DNA of 64,000 nucleotides from an uncultured delta proteobacterium (GCA_903901335.1 CAIUQR010000083.1:1-64000), one strand, 5' to 3'. Positions 1 through 11,997 are shown, numbered from the stretch's first letter. A program made the numbers and translations. Notes: generated by a model not told the origin, from the letters alone.

Positions 1-266
1 ATAATTTGCAATGTGTGTGCCTACATATTTCAATCGCATCCTAACACTCATGTCTCGCACTATGTTGTTTTCACAAATAATATTTTTGACGCTGTAGCGA
101 AATAGAGCATTTTTATGCCTACTGGCCGCAAACGCAAGTCACTGATCAAGCTTAATTCAGTAAAAGTCGATTGACCTTCTACTACCTTAAAACCTCATTT
201 CTCTGTTATGTCAACAATTTTGAGAGTGGAAAATTTTCGCAAAACGTATGTTTCCCCAAGCTGGCA

Positions 267-2954
267 CTAACTCAGTTTTCCAAACAAGCCGCGCCGCTCC
301 AGCCATTTTGCCGCCTCCAGAACCGGCGAGACCGAGAAGGCCAGGCTGAGGATGATGGCCCAGTCGACCGGCGTCAGGCTGAAGGTGCCGAATGGGTTCT
401 GCAGGACGGGAATATAGATGATCAGGCCGAGCAGGATCAGTTCCCAGATGATCGCCATATTCAACCATTTATTGGCGAAAGGATGGTTCAGGACTGAACG
501 GCGGTCGGAACGGAAGTTATAGGCCTTGAAAAATTGAATCAGGACCAGCGAGACGAAGGTCATCGTGATGGCCTCATCGTGGCTGCGGCCGGAATTCCAG
601 GCCCAGATAAAAAGGCTGAGGTTGACCATCGTCGACCATATCCCGCCAACCAGCATCAGGGTAATGACCGGCCTGGTGAAGATGCCGGTGCGAGGGTTGC
701 GGGGCTTACGCCGCATCAAACCGGGATCCGGCGGATCGACAGCCAAGGCCAGAGCGGGAAGGCCGTCGGTTGCCAGATTGACATAGAGGATCTGGACGGC
801 GGTCAGCGGCAGAGGCAGGCCCAAGAGCGTCGCCCCGGCCATCAGGCCGATTTCGCCGATATTGGACGAGAGCAGATACATCAGGTACTTCTTGATATTG
901 TCGAAGATGCCGCGTCCCTCTTCCACCGCCGCAACGATAGAGACAAAATTATCGTCGGTAAGCGTCATCGCCGCCGCCTCTCTGGTGACATCAGTGCCGG
1001 TAATGCCCATGGCAACGCCGATATCGGCCTTCTTCAGTGCCGGTGCATCGTTTACGCCATCGCCCGTCATCGCGACAATATGGCCGTTTTTCTGCAAGGC
1101 TGTGACCACCCGGAGTTTATGCGCAGGCGAGACACGGGCATAGACCTCGATATGTTCAACCTCTCGTTCAAGCTCCTCTTCACTCATTGCCTCAAGCTCG
1201 GCCCCGGTAACGATACGCCCTGTCTTGAGCAGGCCCAGTTCACCGGCCACGGCCTGGGCCGTCAACGGATGATCACCCGTGATCATTACCGTCTTTATCC
1301 CGGCCTCGACGCAGGTCTGGATCGCGGCTTTGGCCTCAGGGCGGGGAGGATCGATCATGCCGATAAGCCCCAGGAAAAGCATCCCGCGCTCCGCATTCTC
1401 AAGGGTGGCAACCGGTTTGGAGGCCACCGCCAGCACGCGCAAGGCCCCGCCTGCCATCCGGCGGGCCGCCTCCAGGATCATTTCCCTTATGCTTACGTCG
1501 AGAACTGTCTCACCATCCGCTGTGAGCCACTGTTTACATGAATCGAGGATGATCTCCGGCGCGCCTTTGGCGCAGGCCGTCAGACCATCGGGCCCGCGGT
1601 GAAGCGTGGTCATGCGTTTTGTTTCCGAGGTAAACGGGATCTCGTGCAGGCGGGGAAACTGCGATTCAAGGTCGGTTTTTTGCAATCCGGCCTTCGCGGC
1701 GGCCACCACCAGCGCCCCCTCGGTCGGGTCGCCTTTGCTGTGCCAGCGATCCCCGTCATGCAGAAGAGTGGCGTCGGAGGCAAGGGCCGCGGCCTTGAGC
1801 AGCGATTTTAACGACTCTGAAGGGTCGATTTTTTGACCAGCGCAGGTAAACAGGCCGAAAGGTTCATAGCCTGCCCCCGAGACCTCAATGACCTGCCCGG
1901 CGACGAAGATCCTGCGGACGGTCATCTCGTCTTTGGTCAGGGTGCCGGTCTTATCAGAGCAGATCACCGAGATGCTGCCAAGCGTCTCGACCGCCTGCAG
2001 GCGGCGCATCAAGGCGTGGCGCCTGACCATCCTCTGCACCCCGACGGCAAGAGAGATCGTGACGACTGCGGGCAAGGCCTCGGGAACGACGGCCACGGCC
2101 AGCGCGATACCGAAAATGAACATCTCAATAAACGGCTGTCCGCGCCAGATCCCTAAGCCTACGATGATAGCTACAACCAGGATAGAGGCCAGAGCCAGGG
2201 TTCGACCGACCTTATCCAGATTTTCCTGCAGCGGAGTCCGTCCCGTTTCGACCGTCTGCAGCATCAACGCGATTTTGCCGAATTCCGTGGCCATACCCGT
2301 CGCCACAACCAGCGCCCAGCCTCGTCCATAGGTCACGGCTGTACCCGCATAGGCCATGTTTCTGCGATCCCCCAGTGCGAGATCCCGGTCGGCAAGAGAC
2401 CCGGTATGCTTTTCGGCAGGGACGGACTCACCGGTAAGTGCCGATTCTTCGATCTGCAGATTGACCGTCTCTATCAACCTGAGATCGGCAGGGATCTTGT
2501 CGCCCGCTCGCAGTACGACACTGTCACCGGGCACCAGGTCGCGGACCGGCAGCTCGACCTCCTGCCCGTCTCGAAATACGGTCGCCGTGGGAGCCGCCAT
2601 CCGGCGCAGGGCATCGATGGCCCGTTCGGCGCGATATTCCTGCACGAAGCCCAGGAGGATGGCAAAGAGGACGATAACCGCAATCGCGATGGCCTCAATC
2701 CCGTGCCCAAGGAAGGCCGAAAGGACTGTAGCCACCAGGAGAATGATAATCAGGACATTTTTAAACTGTTCCAGGAGAAGCATCCACGGCGAAATGCGAT
2801 GGGAGGCTTGCAGTTCATTGGGGCCATGTTCAGCCAGACGGCGCCCTGCCTCAGCACCTGTCAACCCGACAGGGGAGGATTGAAGACGCGTGTATATGAC
2901 CTCTGATGACAGGCTGTGCCATGAGGGGTTCGGGTCTGTCTGCGATGGGATCAT
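267..2954 (-). CDS. P-type cation (Ca2+-type) ATPase
   Basis: Inner-membrane ATP-driven cation pump of the P2 type; calcium export is the likely role but the substrate is inferred. The 895-residue length is normal for the family. Visible: N-terminal cation-ATPase domain, actuator motif TGES (residues 174-177), M4 motif VPEALP, phosphorylation motif DKTGTLT with acceptor Asp334, hinge motif TGDGVNDAP and M6 motif NLATDGLPAL. The PEALP variant in M4 instead of PEGLP is seen in a subgroup of bacterial calcium-type pumps. It lies 50 bp downstream of the adenosine-deaminase-like gene on the same strand and may be cotranscribed. The 266 bp to its left, up to the window edge, hold no gene I can support. 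Confidence 0.93.
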   Translation of the reverse strand: MIPSQTDPNPSWHSLSSEVIYTRLQSSPVGLTGAEAGRRLAEHGPNELQASHRISPWMLLLEQFKNVLIIILLVATVLSAFLGHGIEAIAIAVIVLFAILLGFVQEYRAERAIDALRRMAAPTATVFRDGQEVELPVRDLVPGDSVVLRAGDKIPADLRLIETVNLQIEESALTGESVPAEKHTGSLADRDLALGDRRNMAYAGTAVTYGRGWALVVATGMATEFGKIALMLQTVETGRTPLQENLDKVGRTLALASILVVAIIVGLGIWRGQPFIEMFIFGIALAVAVVPEALPAVVTISLAVGVQRMVRRHALMRRLQAVETLGSISVICSDKTGTLTKDEMTVRRIFVAGQVIEVSGAGYEPFGLFTCAGQKIDPSESLKSLLKAAALASDATLLHDGDRWHSKGDPTEGALVVAAAKAGLQKTDLESQFPRLHEIPFTSETKRMTTLHRGPDGLTACAKGAPEIILDSCKQWLTADGETVLDVSIREMILEAARRMAGGALRVLAVASKPVATLENAERGMLFLGLIGMIDPPRPEAKAAIQTCVEAGIKTVMITGDHPLTAQAVAGELGLLKTGRIVTGAELEAMSEEELEREVEHIEVYARVSPAHKLRVVTALQKNGHIVAMTGDGVNDAPALKKADIGVAMGITGTDVTREAAAMTLTDDNFVSIVAAVEEGRGIFDNIKKYLMYLLSSNIGEIGLMAGATLLGLPLPLTAVQILYVNLATDGLPALALAVDPPDPGLMRRKPRNPRTGIFTRPVITLMLVGGIWSTMVNLSLFIWAWNSGRSHDEAITMTFVSLVLIQFFKAYNFRSDRRSVLNHPFANKWLNMAIIWELILLGLIIYIPVLQNPFGTFSLTPVDWAIILSLAFSVSPVLEAAKWLERRGLFGKLS

Positions 2955-3004
2955 GGTTACGACCTCGCAATGTGGGAAAACTAACAGATTGAGCGGATGA
3001 TTTC

Positions 3005-4552
3005 TTACCGTTCGAGGTGTTCAAAGGTGGCAAGGCGCTTCTCCAGTCGCCATTGCTCCAGTGCCTTATCATTGTTGTGCAGATAGGCATTACAGCCGGG
3101 AGATACCGCATCGACCAAAGGGTCATCTGCCGCACAGACATCAACCCTGCGACTAAAATCTCCAGGTGTCTGCCAGAGGTTATTTCCACGGATAAAGGCC
3201 TGGTCCATACTGGTGCGTATCAGCTGTTTCACCTGCCCCCAGCGCAGCCCATAGGTTGTGATGGCCCGCTCAAACTCAGCCGTATGGCTGCCCCGCGAGA
3301 TCCCCTGGTCGTCTGTTGCAAGCATCACGGGGACGCCCGCATCCAGATAGGCCCGGAATGGATGCTCCTCACCGCTTACGCCGAGGATCTGAGCGTTGCT
3401 GGTAAGAAGAATCGTAACCCCGATCCTCTCCCTCGCCATGGTCGCCAGGAGTTTCTGCCAGTTCTTTTCGCTTTTCAAATCGACCCCGTGACCGATCCGC
3501 CGGGCACCGGCGATGTTTACGGCCTGAGTAATATGCGAGGTCAGATGTTGCGGCGCAACCAGATTTGCGGTGAGTTCACCGGCGTGCAAAGAGACGTTCA
3601 GGGATGAATATTTTTTCTTCAGGAAGGCAAGCATCCGCATATGGAGGGTGTAATTGGTAAGCGCCGGACCGGCATCCTCCGGGGCTACCAGCTCGACACC
3701 GACTACCCGTGGATCACGCAGGGCTATCTCCGCCCCGAAAATAAGGGAGGCAAAGACCTTCTGCGGGGAGGAAACACGGTTGGCCTGCTGGATAAAGCGT
3801 ATGGTGACCTGGCAGGCCGGATCAGGCACAGCACTATCACAGGACAGCAGGTTCCGTGATGCGGCAACAAGCGCATCGACCTCCGCTCTACCGTCCGCTA
3901 CGCGTCCTCGTACCCCGGTCAGCAACGCCTGGTAGTCACTCTCCAGTTCACCCGTCCAGACGGCTAAGGCTGCCAGGTCGGCCAGAGGGTCCGACTGGAG
4001 TGTGAGCATCAGTTCCAGATACTCCGTATTGTCCTTAGCGGCACGACTGATAGCCTCCGCCAGCATCTGCGCCTTATGCGAATCGCTGACATCGCCAAAG
4101 AGGGAAAAGGCCTTAAAGAAATGATCATGACCGAACTGCGGCGCTACAAGAGGAAAATCGCGCATCGACAATCCGTCAATGGCCTGGTTGTACCAGCGCA
4201 TATCGGCAAGTATCTCGACTACCGGCCTCCCTGTGTCGACACAGGGAGAGGGAGTGATGGCCCAGGTGGTTGTGCTGATACACATCCCGTCCTCTGCCGC
4301 CCATTTGAGGTAGCTCTCCGCATAAGGAATTCCGGAGAGATGCGTATGCAGATCAGCTCCCTTCGGCATGTCCTGAACAAATGCATGCAGACCCGCCGGG
4401 TTGTCGCGTATCCGCTCAAGAGAGTCGGCAGTATCCGTCAGCCTGTCGGTCTGAATCCCGCAGCAGCCGGCCAGAAGGTATAACAGTGCCGGAAGAACAA
4501 GGCCGCGAGCAAGACGAGCCGGAGAGATCGAGGCTCTTTGTGTGGATTTCAT
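3005..4552 (-). CDS. Adenosine deaminase-like lipoprotein
   Basis: Metal-dependent amidohydrolase of the adenosine/AMP deaminase superfamily, probably deaminating a purine nucleoside outside the cytoplasm. The N terminus has a hydrophobic signal ending in LLAGC, a lipobox, so the mature protein is likely a periplasmic lipoprotein. Metal and catalytic motifs are present in order: DLHTHLSG (HxH), SLHAGEL (HAGE), RIGHGVDL and ATDDQGISRGS (Asp pair). The reading frame is open up to 4684, but that would overlap the upstream dehydrogenase gene. The ATG at 4552, preceded by a G-rich Shine-Dalgarno stretch and starting the signal peptide, is the better start (515 residues). The substrate is not certain. 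Confidence 0.85.
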   Translation of the reverse strand: MKSTQRASISPARLARGLVLPALLYLLAGCCGIQTDRLTDTADSLERIRDNPAGLHAFVQDMPKGADLHTHLSGIPYAESYLKWAAEDGMCISTTTWAITPSPCVDTGRPVVEILADMRWYNQAIDGLSMRDFPLVAPQFGHDHFFKAFSLFGDVSDSHKAQMLAEAISRAAKDNTEYLELMLTLQSDPLADLAALAVWTGELESDYQALLTGVRGRVADGRAEVDALVAASRNLLSCDSAVPDPACQVTIRFIQQANRVSSPQKVFASLIFGAEIALRDPRVVGVELVAPEDAGPALTNYTLHMRMLAFLKKKYSSLNVSLHAGELTANLVAPQHLTSHITQAVNIAGARRIGHGVDLKSEKNWQKLLATMARERIGVTILLTSNAQILGVSGEEHPFRAYLDAGVPVMLATDDQGISRGSHTAEFERAITTYGLRWGQVKQLIRTSMDQAFIRGNNLWQTPGDFSRRVDVCAADDPLVDAVSPGCNAYLHNNDKALEQWRLEKRLATFEHLER

Positions 4553-4649
4553 GATACCCCCGTTATAAAGGAAAGCCAATCCGCCCCGGCTGCCATCTTC
4601 CGTTCTGCTGACGGTTGTTTGTAAAGGCCCCGCCAAACCTCGACTTCGA

Positions 4650-5738
<1,089 letters not shown>

Positions 5739-5863
5739 TTAAATGGTTGTTTCATTCGAACCCGGCCGATTGCCGATTGCAGAGTAGTTACCTGTTTTCA
5801 GACAAAAACTCAAGGAGGAATTCGGTGACAGGCTGCAACCGGACCCGGCCGGGCGAGAACTCC

Positions 5864-6493
5864 TTAAACACCCTTTGTCCGTGGGGTGGATCTTTTTAAT
5901 CGCCTGAACAGCAGACTACCGAGCATCGCGATACATTCCGCGTCCAGATAGGCTTCTGTCCGGGCGGCAAAGAGAAGGCTGCATCTGGCCGGAAATTCGT
6001 CATCGGCGTCGTTGAACAGCAGCACGGTCGGGAGCAGGGGCAGCGCATCGAACTGCATGGCCAGATCATAGGCGACCTGCAGATCCGGCGCATATCCGCC
6101 CAGGGCGGCGCAGGCTATCTTCAAGTCATCGATTCTGCCGGAAAAATGCGCAGCCACGGCCCTTTCCACCTCGTTTGCAAAGTAGGTATGCAATGGTCTT
6201 GAATCCTTAAAATCTTTGAACGACATCCAAGCCTGCCCCGGCACCGGCACCTCGGGATAGAGCAGCAGATACCTGCTCAGGATCACACAGACATCATAGC
6301 TCGGGCGTCTGCCGTCGGACCCAGCGATACCTGCGGCAGAGACTTCGAAGGTCCGGTCAAACAGCGGTATGTGCAGCCGATCATCCGCAAACACCGCACC
6401 GATCTTTGGCGCAATCGACACAAAGGAGAGCTTCCTCAACTGGGAGAGATAGTTCTCGTATGATTCATCAAATACGGTCTTTTCACCCGGCAT
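5864..6493 (-). CDS. DUF3786 family protein
   Basis: A 209-residue cytoplasmic protein resembling the DUF3786 family of anaerobes, many from Desulfobacterota and clostridia. Visible are the family-like start (FDESYENYLSQLRKL), a central SYDVCVILSRYLL segment, a WMSFKDFKDSRPLHTYF segment and the late LPTVLLFNDADDEFPA segment. No catalytic motif can be assigned; function is unknown. It is followed 26 bp downstream of the rsmE gene on the same strand, so cotranscription is plausible. No signal peptide or membrane segment is apparent. Confidence 0.7.
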   Translation of the reverse strand: MPGEKTVFDESYENYLSQLRKLSFVSIAPKIGAVFADDRLHIPLFDRTFEVSAAGIAGSDGRRPSYDVCVILSRYLLLYPEVPVPGQAWMSFKDFKDSRPLHTYFANEVERAVAAHFSGRIDDLKIACAALGGYAPDLQVAYDLAMQFDALPLLPTVLLFNDADDEFPARCSLLFAARTEAYLDAECIAMLGSLLFRRLKRSTPRTKGV

Positions 6494-6519
6494 GACATCC
6501 TCCTGCCTTTTAACCCTCT

Positions 6520-7257
6520 TTATTCCAGCAAGGCCGACACCCTCCCATGGAGAGAGATGACCGCGGTATCAACCTTCAGGATCCTCTCCCCGAGGGTGAA
6601 GGCCGAAAAGCCCTGCTCCAGAAACCTCCCCACCTCATACTCCACCCAGCCCCCTTCCGGCCCGACAGCCAGCAGGACCCTGCCGGGATTGCCGGTCAGA
6701 ACCTCCTTCAAGGTCCGGCCTCCGGCAGGATGGGCCATCAGGCAGTGCGAATACTCCCGCATTATGCCGGGAAGGACGTCCTCGACAAAGGGTTTGAAGC
6801 GGCTAAAGCAGCGGACCTCGGGCAGCCGGGTATCGACCGCCTGTTCAAGACCATGCAGGAGATGGCCTCTATACGACGCTTCGTTTAAGAGGCTCGCCTC
6901 CCAGAAACTTTTTTCAACCCGGTTCGCATTGATCAGCGTGATCGATCCGAACCCCAGGGCCGCCGCCTGGCTGAAGATCCGCTTCAGCATGATCGGCCGG
7001 GGAAGGGCGAGCAGCAGATCGACAGGCGGCCTCGGCGCTGCCTCTTCGGTAAGATCAACGGCGAGCTCCACGCGACAGGACGGCCTGTCCGTCAGGCTGA
7101 GAATCGTACCCGTCCCTCTCCTTTCGTTTATGACTCCGACCCGAACCGTGTCTCCCTGATTACTTCTCAGGACCTTGACAATATGTTCGGCACGACGATC
7201 CGTTAAGACGACTCTGTCAGTGCTCACTTCCTCTGCCGCCACCAGGATAATATTCAT
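6520..7257 (-). CDS. rsmE: 16S rRNA (uracil-1498-N3)-methyltransferase
   Basis: SPOUT-class SAM-dependent methyltransferase that modifies U1498 of 16S rRNA. It has an N-terminal PUA-like RNA-binding region with RRAEHIVKVLR near the start. The C-terminal knot is marked by LLAVGPEGGW and by FTLGERILKVDTAV (family consensus LG.RILR.ETA; here the arginine and glutamate positions are conservatively replaced). The open frame extends to 7329, but starting at the ATG at 7257 gives 245 residues, the usual family length, and begins with MNIILVAAEE. A weak GGGTGG lies very close upstream, so the exact start is less certain than the identity. It probably heads a small operon with the DUF3786 gene. Confidence 0.88.
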   Translation of the reverse strand: MNIILVAAEEVSTDRVVLTDRRAEHIVKVLRSNQGDTVRVGVINERRGTGTILSLTDRPSCRVELAVDLTEEAAPRPPVDLLLALPRPIMLKRIFSQAAALGFGSITLINANRVEKSFWEASLLNEASYRGHLLHGLEQAVDTRLPEVRCFSRFKPFVEDVLPGIMREYSHCLMAHPAGGRTLKEVLTGNPGRVLLAVGPEGGWVEYEVGRFLEQGFSAFTLGERILKVDTAVISLHGRVSALLE

Positions 7258-7394
7258 ACCACCCACAAAAATATTCAGAATAACAGGCGTTGCAAATCGA
7301 CCCGACACAATGCGGCAAAATCTTTCCAAAAACCTGAAAATACTTTATAGTAATCCGATCGAATAAACTATACAACAGGATCATCGGCAATATC

Positions 7395-7733
7395 ATGAAA
7401 ACAGGAAAGAAGAAAAAGGCGTTGTTGGCGGAAAAAAGGGAATTGGCCATGATCGAGGGCATCCTTGAAGGCAGCCCGGACGGGATAGGCGTGGTGGTTG
7501 TCCGTCTTGATTGCGGCTGCCGGAAGATGGCGGCTGTGGCCGCTGACGGGGAACCGGCCTCGAAGGTCATCATGTACAGAGACCTGGCAGAATCGATCTG
7601 CGACCAATGCAAGGAGGATAACGGGGACTTTATGCGAGTCACCGAATCTTTTATCCACTGGGTCGAACCCCAACCTGCCGAGGAACAGAAGGACATGATC
7701 ACCGCCAAGGTCATAGGTACCTCCCCGCAGTAA
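7395..7733 (+). CDS. Small cysteine-motif protein, unknown function
   Basis: A 112-residue soluble protein I do not recognise. The lysine-rich N terminus (MKTGKKKKALLAEKREL) is followed by a hydrophobic strand (GIGVVVVRLDCGC). A CxC pair (DCGCRK) and a CxxC pair (CDQCKE), about 38 residues apart, could bind a metal such as zinc. It stands alone on the plus strand between two minus-strand operons, divergent from rsmE. The sequence has normal composition and no overlap with a better candidate, so it is probably a real gene. Confidence 0.65.
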   Translation: MKTGKKKKALLAEKRELAMIEGILEGSPDGIGVVVVRLDCGCRKMAAVAADGEPASKVIMYRDLAESICDQCKEDNGDFMRVTESFIHWVEPQPAEEQKDMITAKVIGTSPQ

Positions 7734-7775
7734 TCCGTTTTCCCACTGACGTTCACCGGGACGGCAAAGGGTCTT

Positions 7776-9161
7776 TCAGCCGTTCTGCAACCGGACCCGG
7801 CATCTGTTCAGCAGTCCCGCTGCCCACTCCGACGTCCCCTCCGCATGCACATGGGTGTAGAGGGCGAGGACATTTTTTTTGGTCAGACCGTCGCGCCCGC
7901 CTGCAAATCCCTTGCCCCGCTTCATCTTCAGGGCCAGTTCCTCAGGCACTCCCTGCCATTCGAGGACCATCGAATAGCGAAATTCATGCCCTTTGATCTC
8001 GGCCCCTTCCTCATAAAACGGATTCGGGCCATCCACCATGAAGATTGAATATCCGTGGGCCTGCGGTTTATCGGACATGCCGAAGCGGATCGGGAAGACC
8101 CCAGCCAACGGATATTCACAGCCATGCATCACGATGGACGAGCCGAGATAGATCAGGCCTCCGCATTCGGCATAGATCGGCAGTCCGTCCTCGGCCGCCT
8201 GCCGGACAGAATGGCGGAAGGTCTCGTTATCAGCCAGCTGCCTGGCGCTGGTCTCGGGAAAGCCGCCGCCGATATAGAGCCCGTCCAATTCCGGCAAGGC
8301 CGTATCTTTCAGAGCATTGATGGAGATAATCTCGGCCCCCGCCCTCTCCAGGGCCTCCAGATTTTCCGAATAGTAGAACTGGAAGGCGGCATCCTGCAGG
8401 ACCCCGATCCGCAGCCTCCCACCCGGCGGCGGCTCAACACCTGCACATTTTTCTGTTCCGGCATACGGAGTCAGAGGTGCGGCAATCTCCAGGATACGAT
8501 CCAGGTCACAGCTTGCCGAAACGGTTCTGGCAAGAAGGGACAGGGCCTGGTCGGTCCCCGAATATTCCTGATGCGGGATCATCCCCAGATGGCGCATCGG
8601 GAAGACGTCTTTCTCCAGGCGGGGAAAGGCGCCCAGCACCGGAACGCCGGTGTCATGCTCAACGGCCCGGATGATGATGGAGCGCTGGCGTTCGGTGGCA
8701 ATCTGGTTCAGGATCACTCCCCTGATATCTACGCGTTCATCGAGCTTCAGACAACCGAGAACCATGGCCGACACCGTGCGGGTGATCTTGGTGCAGTTCA
8801 CAACCAGCAGCACCGGCAGTTTCAACAGAATGGCAAGCTCGGCGGTCGAATAAGCGCCTTCGGGATTGACCCCGTCATAGAGACCGCGGTTTCCTTCGAC
8901 CACGGCCAGATCCCCTTCCCGGGAGCGGCGGTAAAAAGACCTAAGGATGGTTCCTTCGGTCATCAGGTACGGATCGAGATTATAGCAGTTCCGCCCTGCC
9001 GCCAGCCTCAACCAGCCGGCATCGATATAGTCGGGCCCTTTTTTAAAGGGTACAACCACTTTTCCCTGTCTGACCAGGGAGGCAATCAGGCCGACCGTCA
9101 CCACACTCTTGCCGGAGCCGCCGGCCAGCCCGGCGATAACAAGTCCTTTAGTCTGCGTCAT
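7776..9161 (-). CDS. cbiA: Cobyrinate a,c-diamide synthase
   Basis: ATP- and glutamine-dependent amidase that makes cobyrinic acid a,c-diamide in corrin (B12) synthesis. It has an N-terminal dethiobiotin-synthetase-like domain with P-loop GLAGGSGKSVVTVGL and a C-terminal glutamine amidotransferase domain with catalytic Cys in YAECGGLIYLG. The late histidine segment SIFMVDGPNPF...GHEFRYS is also typical. About 461 residues from MTQTKG at 9161; a start at 9182 would add seven residues. No other cobalamin gene lies in this window and no cobalamin riboswitch is visible upstream. The family also includes the hydrogenobyrinate enzyme CobB, but the anaerobic version is likelier here. Confidence 0.9.
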   Translation of the reverse strand: MTQTKGLVIAGLAGGSGKSVVTVGLIASLVRQGKVVVPFKKGPDYIDAGWLRLAAGRNCYNLDPYLMTEGTILRSFYRRSREGDLAVVEGNRGLYDGVNPEGAYSTAELAILLKLPVLLVVNCTKITRTVSAMVLGCLKLDERVDIRGVILNQIATERQRSIIIRAVEHDTGVPVLGAFPRLEKDVFPMRHLGMIPHQEYSGTDQALSLLARTVSASCDLDRILEIAAPLTPYAGTEKCAGVEPPPGGRLRIGVLQDAAFQFYYSENLEALERAGAEIISINALKDTALPELDGLYIGGGFPETSARQLADNETFRHSVRQAAEDGLPIYAECGGLIYLGSSIVMHGCEYPLAGVFPIRFGMSDKPQAHGYSIFMVDGPNPFYEEGAEIKGHEFRYSMVLEWQGVPEELALKMKRGKGFAGGRDGLTKKNVLALYTHVHAEGTSEWAAGLLNRCRVRLQNG

Positions 9162-9203
9162 TATAAAGAGGTATCCACCCACACCACCATGTTATTCCGG
9201 CTG

Positions 9204-9878
9204 TCAGTGCTCTGTTTTCCCATATACTCCCCACGCCTTCCGATAAAGGCTGCCAAGACTTTTCTCCAGCTGCAGCCGGTATTCCTCAATCCCGTCCGCC
9301 TTCAGGCCCTTCGGAATGACCAACGGTTCCCCATAAAAAAAATCAATCCGTGAAAACGGTTTCGGAATGACCGTCCGGTCCCAGGAATTGACAGCGTAAT
9401 AACGTGATGCCGACCAGAGCATCGGCAGGATCGGCGCCCCGGTCCTGGAGGCCAGGAGTATCGAACCGGCCTGAACCACCTGCGGAGGACCCTGGGAGCC
9501 ATCGGCGACGATCGCGGCATGCCTTCCTTCGCCGACAAATTTCATCATCTCCTTCATTGCCTGCATCCCCTTCCTGTTTCTGGAACCGCGCACCGGGGCA
9601 AAGCCGAACAAGGGTGCCAGCCTGGCAATATACTCCCCGTCCTTGCTGGCGCTGACCATGGCCGCCCCGGATTCCTTCCGCATATGATAGAAGTTATAGA
9701 CGATGGAGTAGTGCCAGAAGGTGGCGATGACCGGGTTGTCATGTTCCCGGCAGTGTTCCCGATAGTGGGTATCGTGCTCGGTGATGCGACAGGTTGCAAA
9801 CCAGGCTCTCATCAACCAGGAGATCATCCGGGGGACAACGGCCAGGGAAACCTTATGGAGGACACTCCCTTCTTTCAT
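9204..9878 (-). CDS. DUF374 lysophospholipid acyltransferase-like protein
   Basis: A 224-residue membrane-associated protein of the DUF374 branch of the glycerolipid acyltransferase superfamily, probably acting on lipid A or another lipid. Seen: [10 protein letters not shown] (the H-motif region), [24 protein letters not shown] and the [13 protein letters not shown] motif. Its start codon overlaps the uvrB stop by four bases (ATGA-type overlap), indicating translational coupling. The acyl donor and acceptor cannot be read from the sequence. Confidence 0.82.
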   Translation of the reverse strand: MKEGSVLHKVSLAVVPRMISWLMRAWFATCRITEHDTHYREHCREHDNPVIATFWHYSIVYNFYHMRKESGAAMVSASKDGEYIARLAPLFGFAPVRGSRNRKGMQAMKEMMKFVGEGRHAAIVADGSQGPPQVVQAGSILLASRTGAPILPMLWSASRYYAVNSWDRTVIPKPFSRIDFFYGEPLVIPKGLKADGIEEYRLQLEKSLGSLYRKAWGVYGKTEH

Positions 9879-11893
9879 CCGATCTCAATCTCCAGCAGCC
9901 GCAAGGCCTTGATCCGGTCCCGCAGATGCGCCGCCTCTTCGAAGTCCAGATCTTTCGCCGCCTTGTGCATCTCCTGTTCCAGCCTTTTAATTTCCTTTTC
10001 CAGCTCCCTGATCGATCCATAAAAGGCCCCGGTCTCCGCTGCCTGCAGAAGCCCGGAGCGATCATCGGCCATATAGCCGGAATTCCTCAGGTGCTGATGC
10101 AGGGAATCCTTGACCTCTGACTTGATCGTCTGCGGGATGATGCCATGGGCGCTGTTATGGGCAGCCTGGATCTTCCGCCGCCGTTCCGTCTCGTCGATGG
10201 TGCGCTGCATCGAGCCGGTAATATCGTCGGCATACATGATGACCAGGCCGTTTACGTTCCTGGCCGCCCGGCCGCAGGTCTGGATCAGCGATCGGTCGGA
10301 ACGCAGAAAGCCCTCCTTGTCGGCATCGAGAATGGCCACCAGGGATACCTCCGGGATATCCAGCCCTTCCCGCAGCAGGTTGATGCCGATCAGGACATTG
10401 TATTCACCGTTTCTGAGGTCGCGGATCAACTCGACCCGGTCCAGGGTCTTGATGTCGGAATGCAGATAGCGGACCTTCACATCCAGTTTTTCATAGTATT
10501 CGGTCAGATCCTCGGCCATCCGCTTGGTAAGTGTGGTGACTAAAACCGCCTCGTTCTTCGCGGTCCGGATCCGGATCTCGTCCAGCAGATCATCGACCTG
10601 GCTTATGGCCGGCCGCACCTCGATGCGCGGGTCCATCAGGCCGGTCGGCCGGATGATCTGGTCGACGACCCGGCCCTGCGCCTGCTCCAGCTCATAGGGG
10701 CCGGGGGTGGCCGAGACATAGATGACCTGGTTGATCCGGGTCCGGAATTCATCGAAGCGCAACGGCCGGTTGTCGAGGGCCGACGGCAGCCGGAAGCCGA
10801 AATCGACCAGAGTCTGTTTCCGTGATCTGTCGCCGTTATACATCCCGTTCAACTGCGGCACGCCGATATGCGACTCGTCGATAAAGAGCAGATAATCCTC
10901 GGCAAAGTAATCAATCAGATTCGGGGGCGGGGCGCCGGCCGGTTTACCGGTCAGATGCCGGCTGTAGTTCTCGATGCCGGTGCAATAGCCCAGCTCCTGG
11001 ATCATCTCCAGGTCAAACATCGTCCTCTGTTCCAATCTCTGCGCCTCAACCAGCCTGTTTTCCCGGTGAAAGGTGTCCAGCCTCTCCTTCAGTTCCGTTT
11101 TGATCGTCTCCATGGCGATCTGCAGCCGGTCTTTGGAGGTGACGAAATGGCTGCCCGGAAAGACGGTATATTCGGCCAGGCGCTCGAGGACCGCTCCGCG
11201 CAGCGGATCGATGATCGCCACCGACTCGATCGTATCGCCAAAAAACAGGACCCGGAGCGCCCGCTCCTCCTCATGGACCGGAAAAATATCGATGACATCT
11301 CCCCTGACCCGGAAGGTGCCGCGGTGAAACGAGATATCGTTTCGCTCATAGAGCATGAAGACCAATCGCCTCTGCACGTCCTCCGGCGGAAAATCGACAC
11401 CCGTCCGCAGGAGAAGATGCATATTCTTATACTCATCGGGAGAGCCGAGACCGTAGATGCAGGAGACCGACGCAACGATTATTACGTCCTTGCGGGTGAG
11501 TAAAGAGCGGGTGGCCGAATGGCGCATCTTGTCGATGGCGTCGTTGATGGCCGAATCCTTTTCGATATAGGTATCGGACTGGGGGATGTAGGCCTCCGGC
11601 TGGTAATAATCGTAATAAGAAACAAAGTACTCGACGGCATTATGCGGGAAAAGCTCTTTAAACTCGGCAAACAGCTGGGCCGCAAGCGTCTTGTTCGGGG
11701 CGATGATCAGGGCCGGGCGCTGCACCCTTTCGATCACACCGGCCATCGTAAAGGTCTTGCCGGAGCCGGTAACGCCTAACAGGACCTGGCTTTTCTCGCC
11801 GCCTTCCACACCCCGGACCAGTTTTTCTATAGCCTCGGGCTGGTCTCCGGAGGCAGTAAACGGAGCCACAAGTTGAAAGCGCTGATCGGTCAT
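9875..11893 (-). CDS. uvrB: Excinuclease ABC subunit B
   Basis: Helicase-like damage-verification subunit of UvrABC nucleotide excision repair. Full length at 672 residues. Visible: Walker [11 protein letters not shown], the beta-hairpin region ([20 protein letters not shown], 20 residues), DESH helicase motif ([11 protein letters not shown]), helicase motifs V/VI ([19 protein letters not shown]) and a C-terminal UvrC-binding UVR coiled-coil ([16 protein letters not shown]). It is cotranscribed with the downstream DUF374 gene through a four-base overlap. Confidence 0.98.
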   Translation of the reverse strand: MTDQRFQLVAPFTASGDQPEAIEKLVRGVEGGEKSQVLLGVTGSGKTFTMAGVIERVQRPALIIAPNKTLAAQLFAEFKELFPHNAVEYFVSYYDYYQPEAYIPQSDTYIEKDSAINDAIDKMRHSATRSLLTRKDVIIVASVSCIYGLGSPDEYKNMHLLLRTGVDFPPEDVQRRLVFMLYERNDISFHRGTFRVRGDVIDIFPVHEEERALRVLFFGDTIESVAIIDPLRGAVLERLAEYTVFPGSHFVTSKDRLQIAMETIKTELKERLDTFHRENRLVEAQRLEQRTMFDLEMIQELGYCTGIENYSRHLTGKPAGAPPPNLIDYFAEDYLLFIDESHIGVPQLNGMYNGDRSRKQTLVDFGFRLPSALDNRPLRFDEFRTRINQVIYVSATPGPYELEQAQGRVVDQIIRPTGLMDPRIEVRPAISQVDDLLDEIRIRTAKNEAVLVTTLTKRMAEDLTEYYEKLDVKVRYLHSDIKTLDRVELIRDLRNGEYNVLIGINLLREGLDIPEVSLVAILDADKEGFLRSDRSLIQTCGRAARNVNGLVIMYADDITGSMQRTIDETERRRKIQAAHNSAHGIIPQTIKSEVKDSLHQHLRNSGYMADDRSGLLQAAETGAFYGSIRELEKEIKRLEQEMHKAAKDLDFEEAAHLRDRIKALRLLEIEIG

Positions 11894-11997
11894 ATACAGA
11901 AGTGAGTTAAATGAATCGAGATGCAGCCAAGAGTAGCAGGTATGGATATTTTTTCACATCTCAATTTACCGCTCAAGCAAAAAAAGTGAACGAAACC

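Noticed and set aside
171..497. A plus-strand frame at the left end
   Set aside because: Lies mostly opposite the end of the P-type ATPase gene and has no supporting features.
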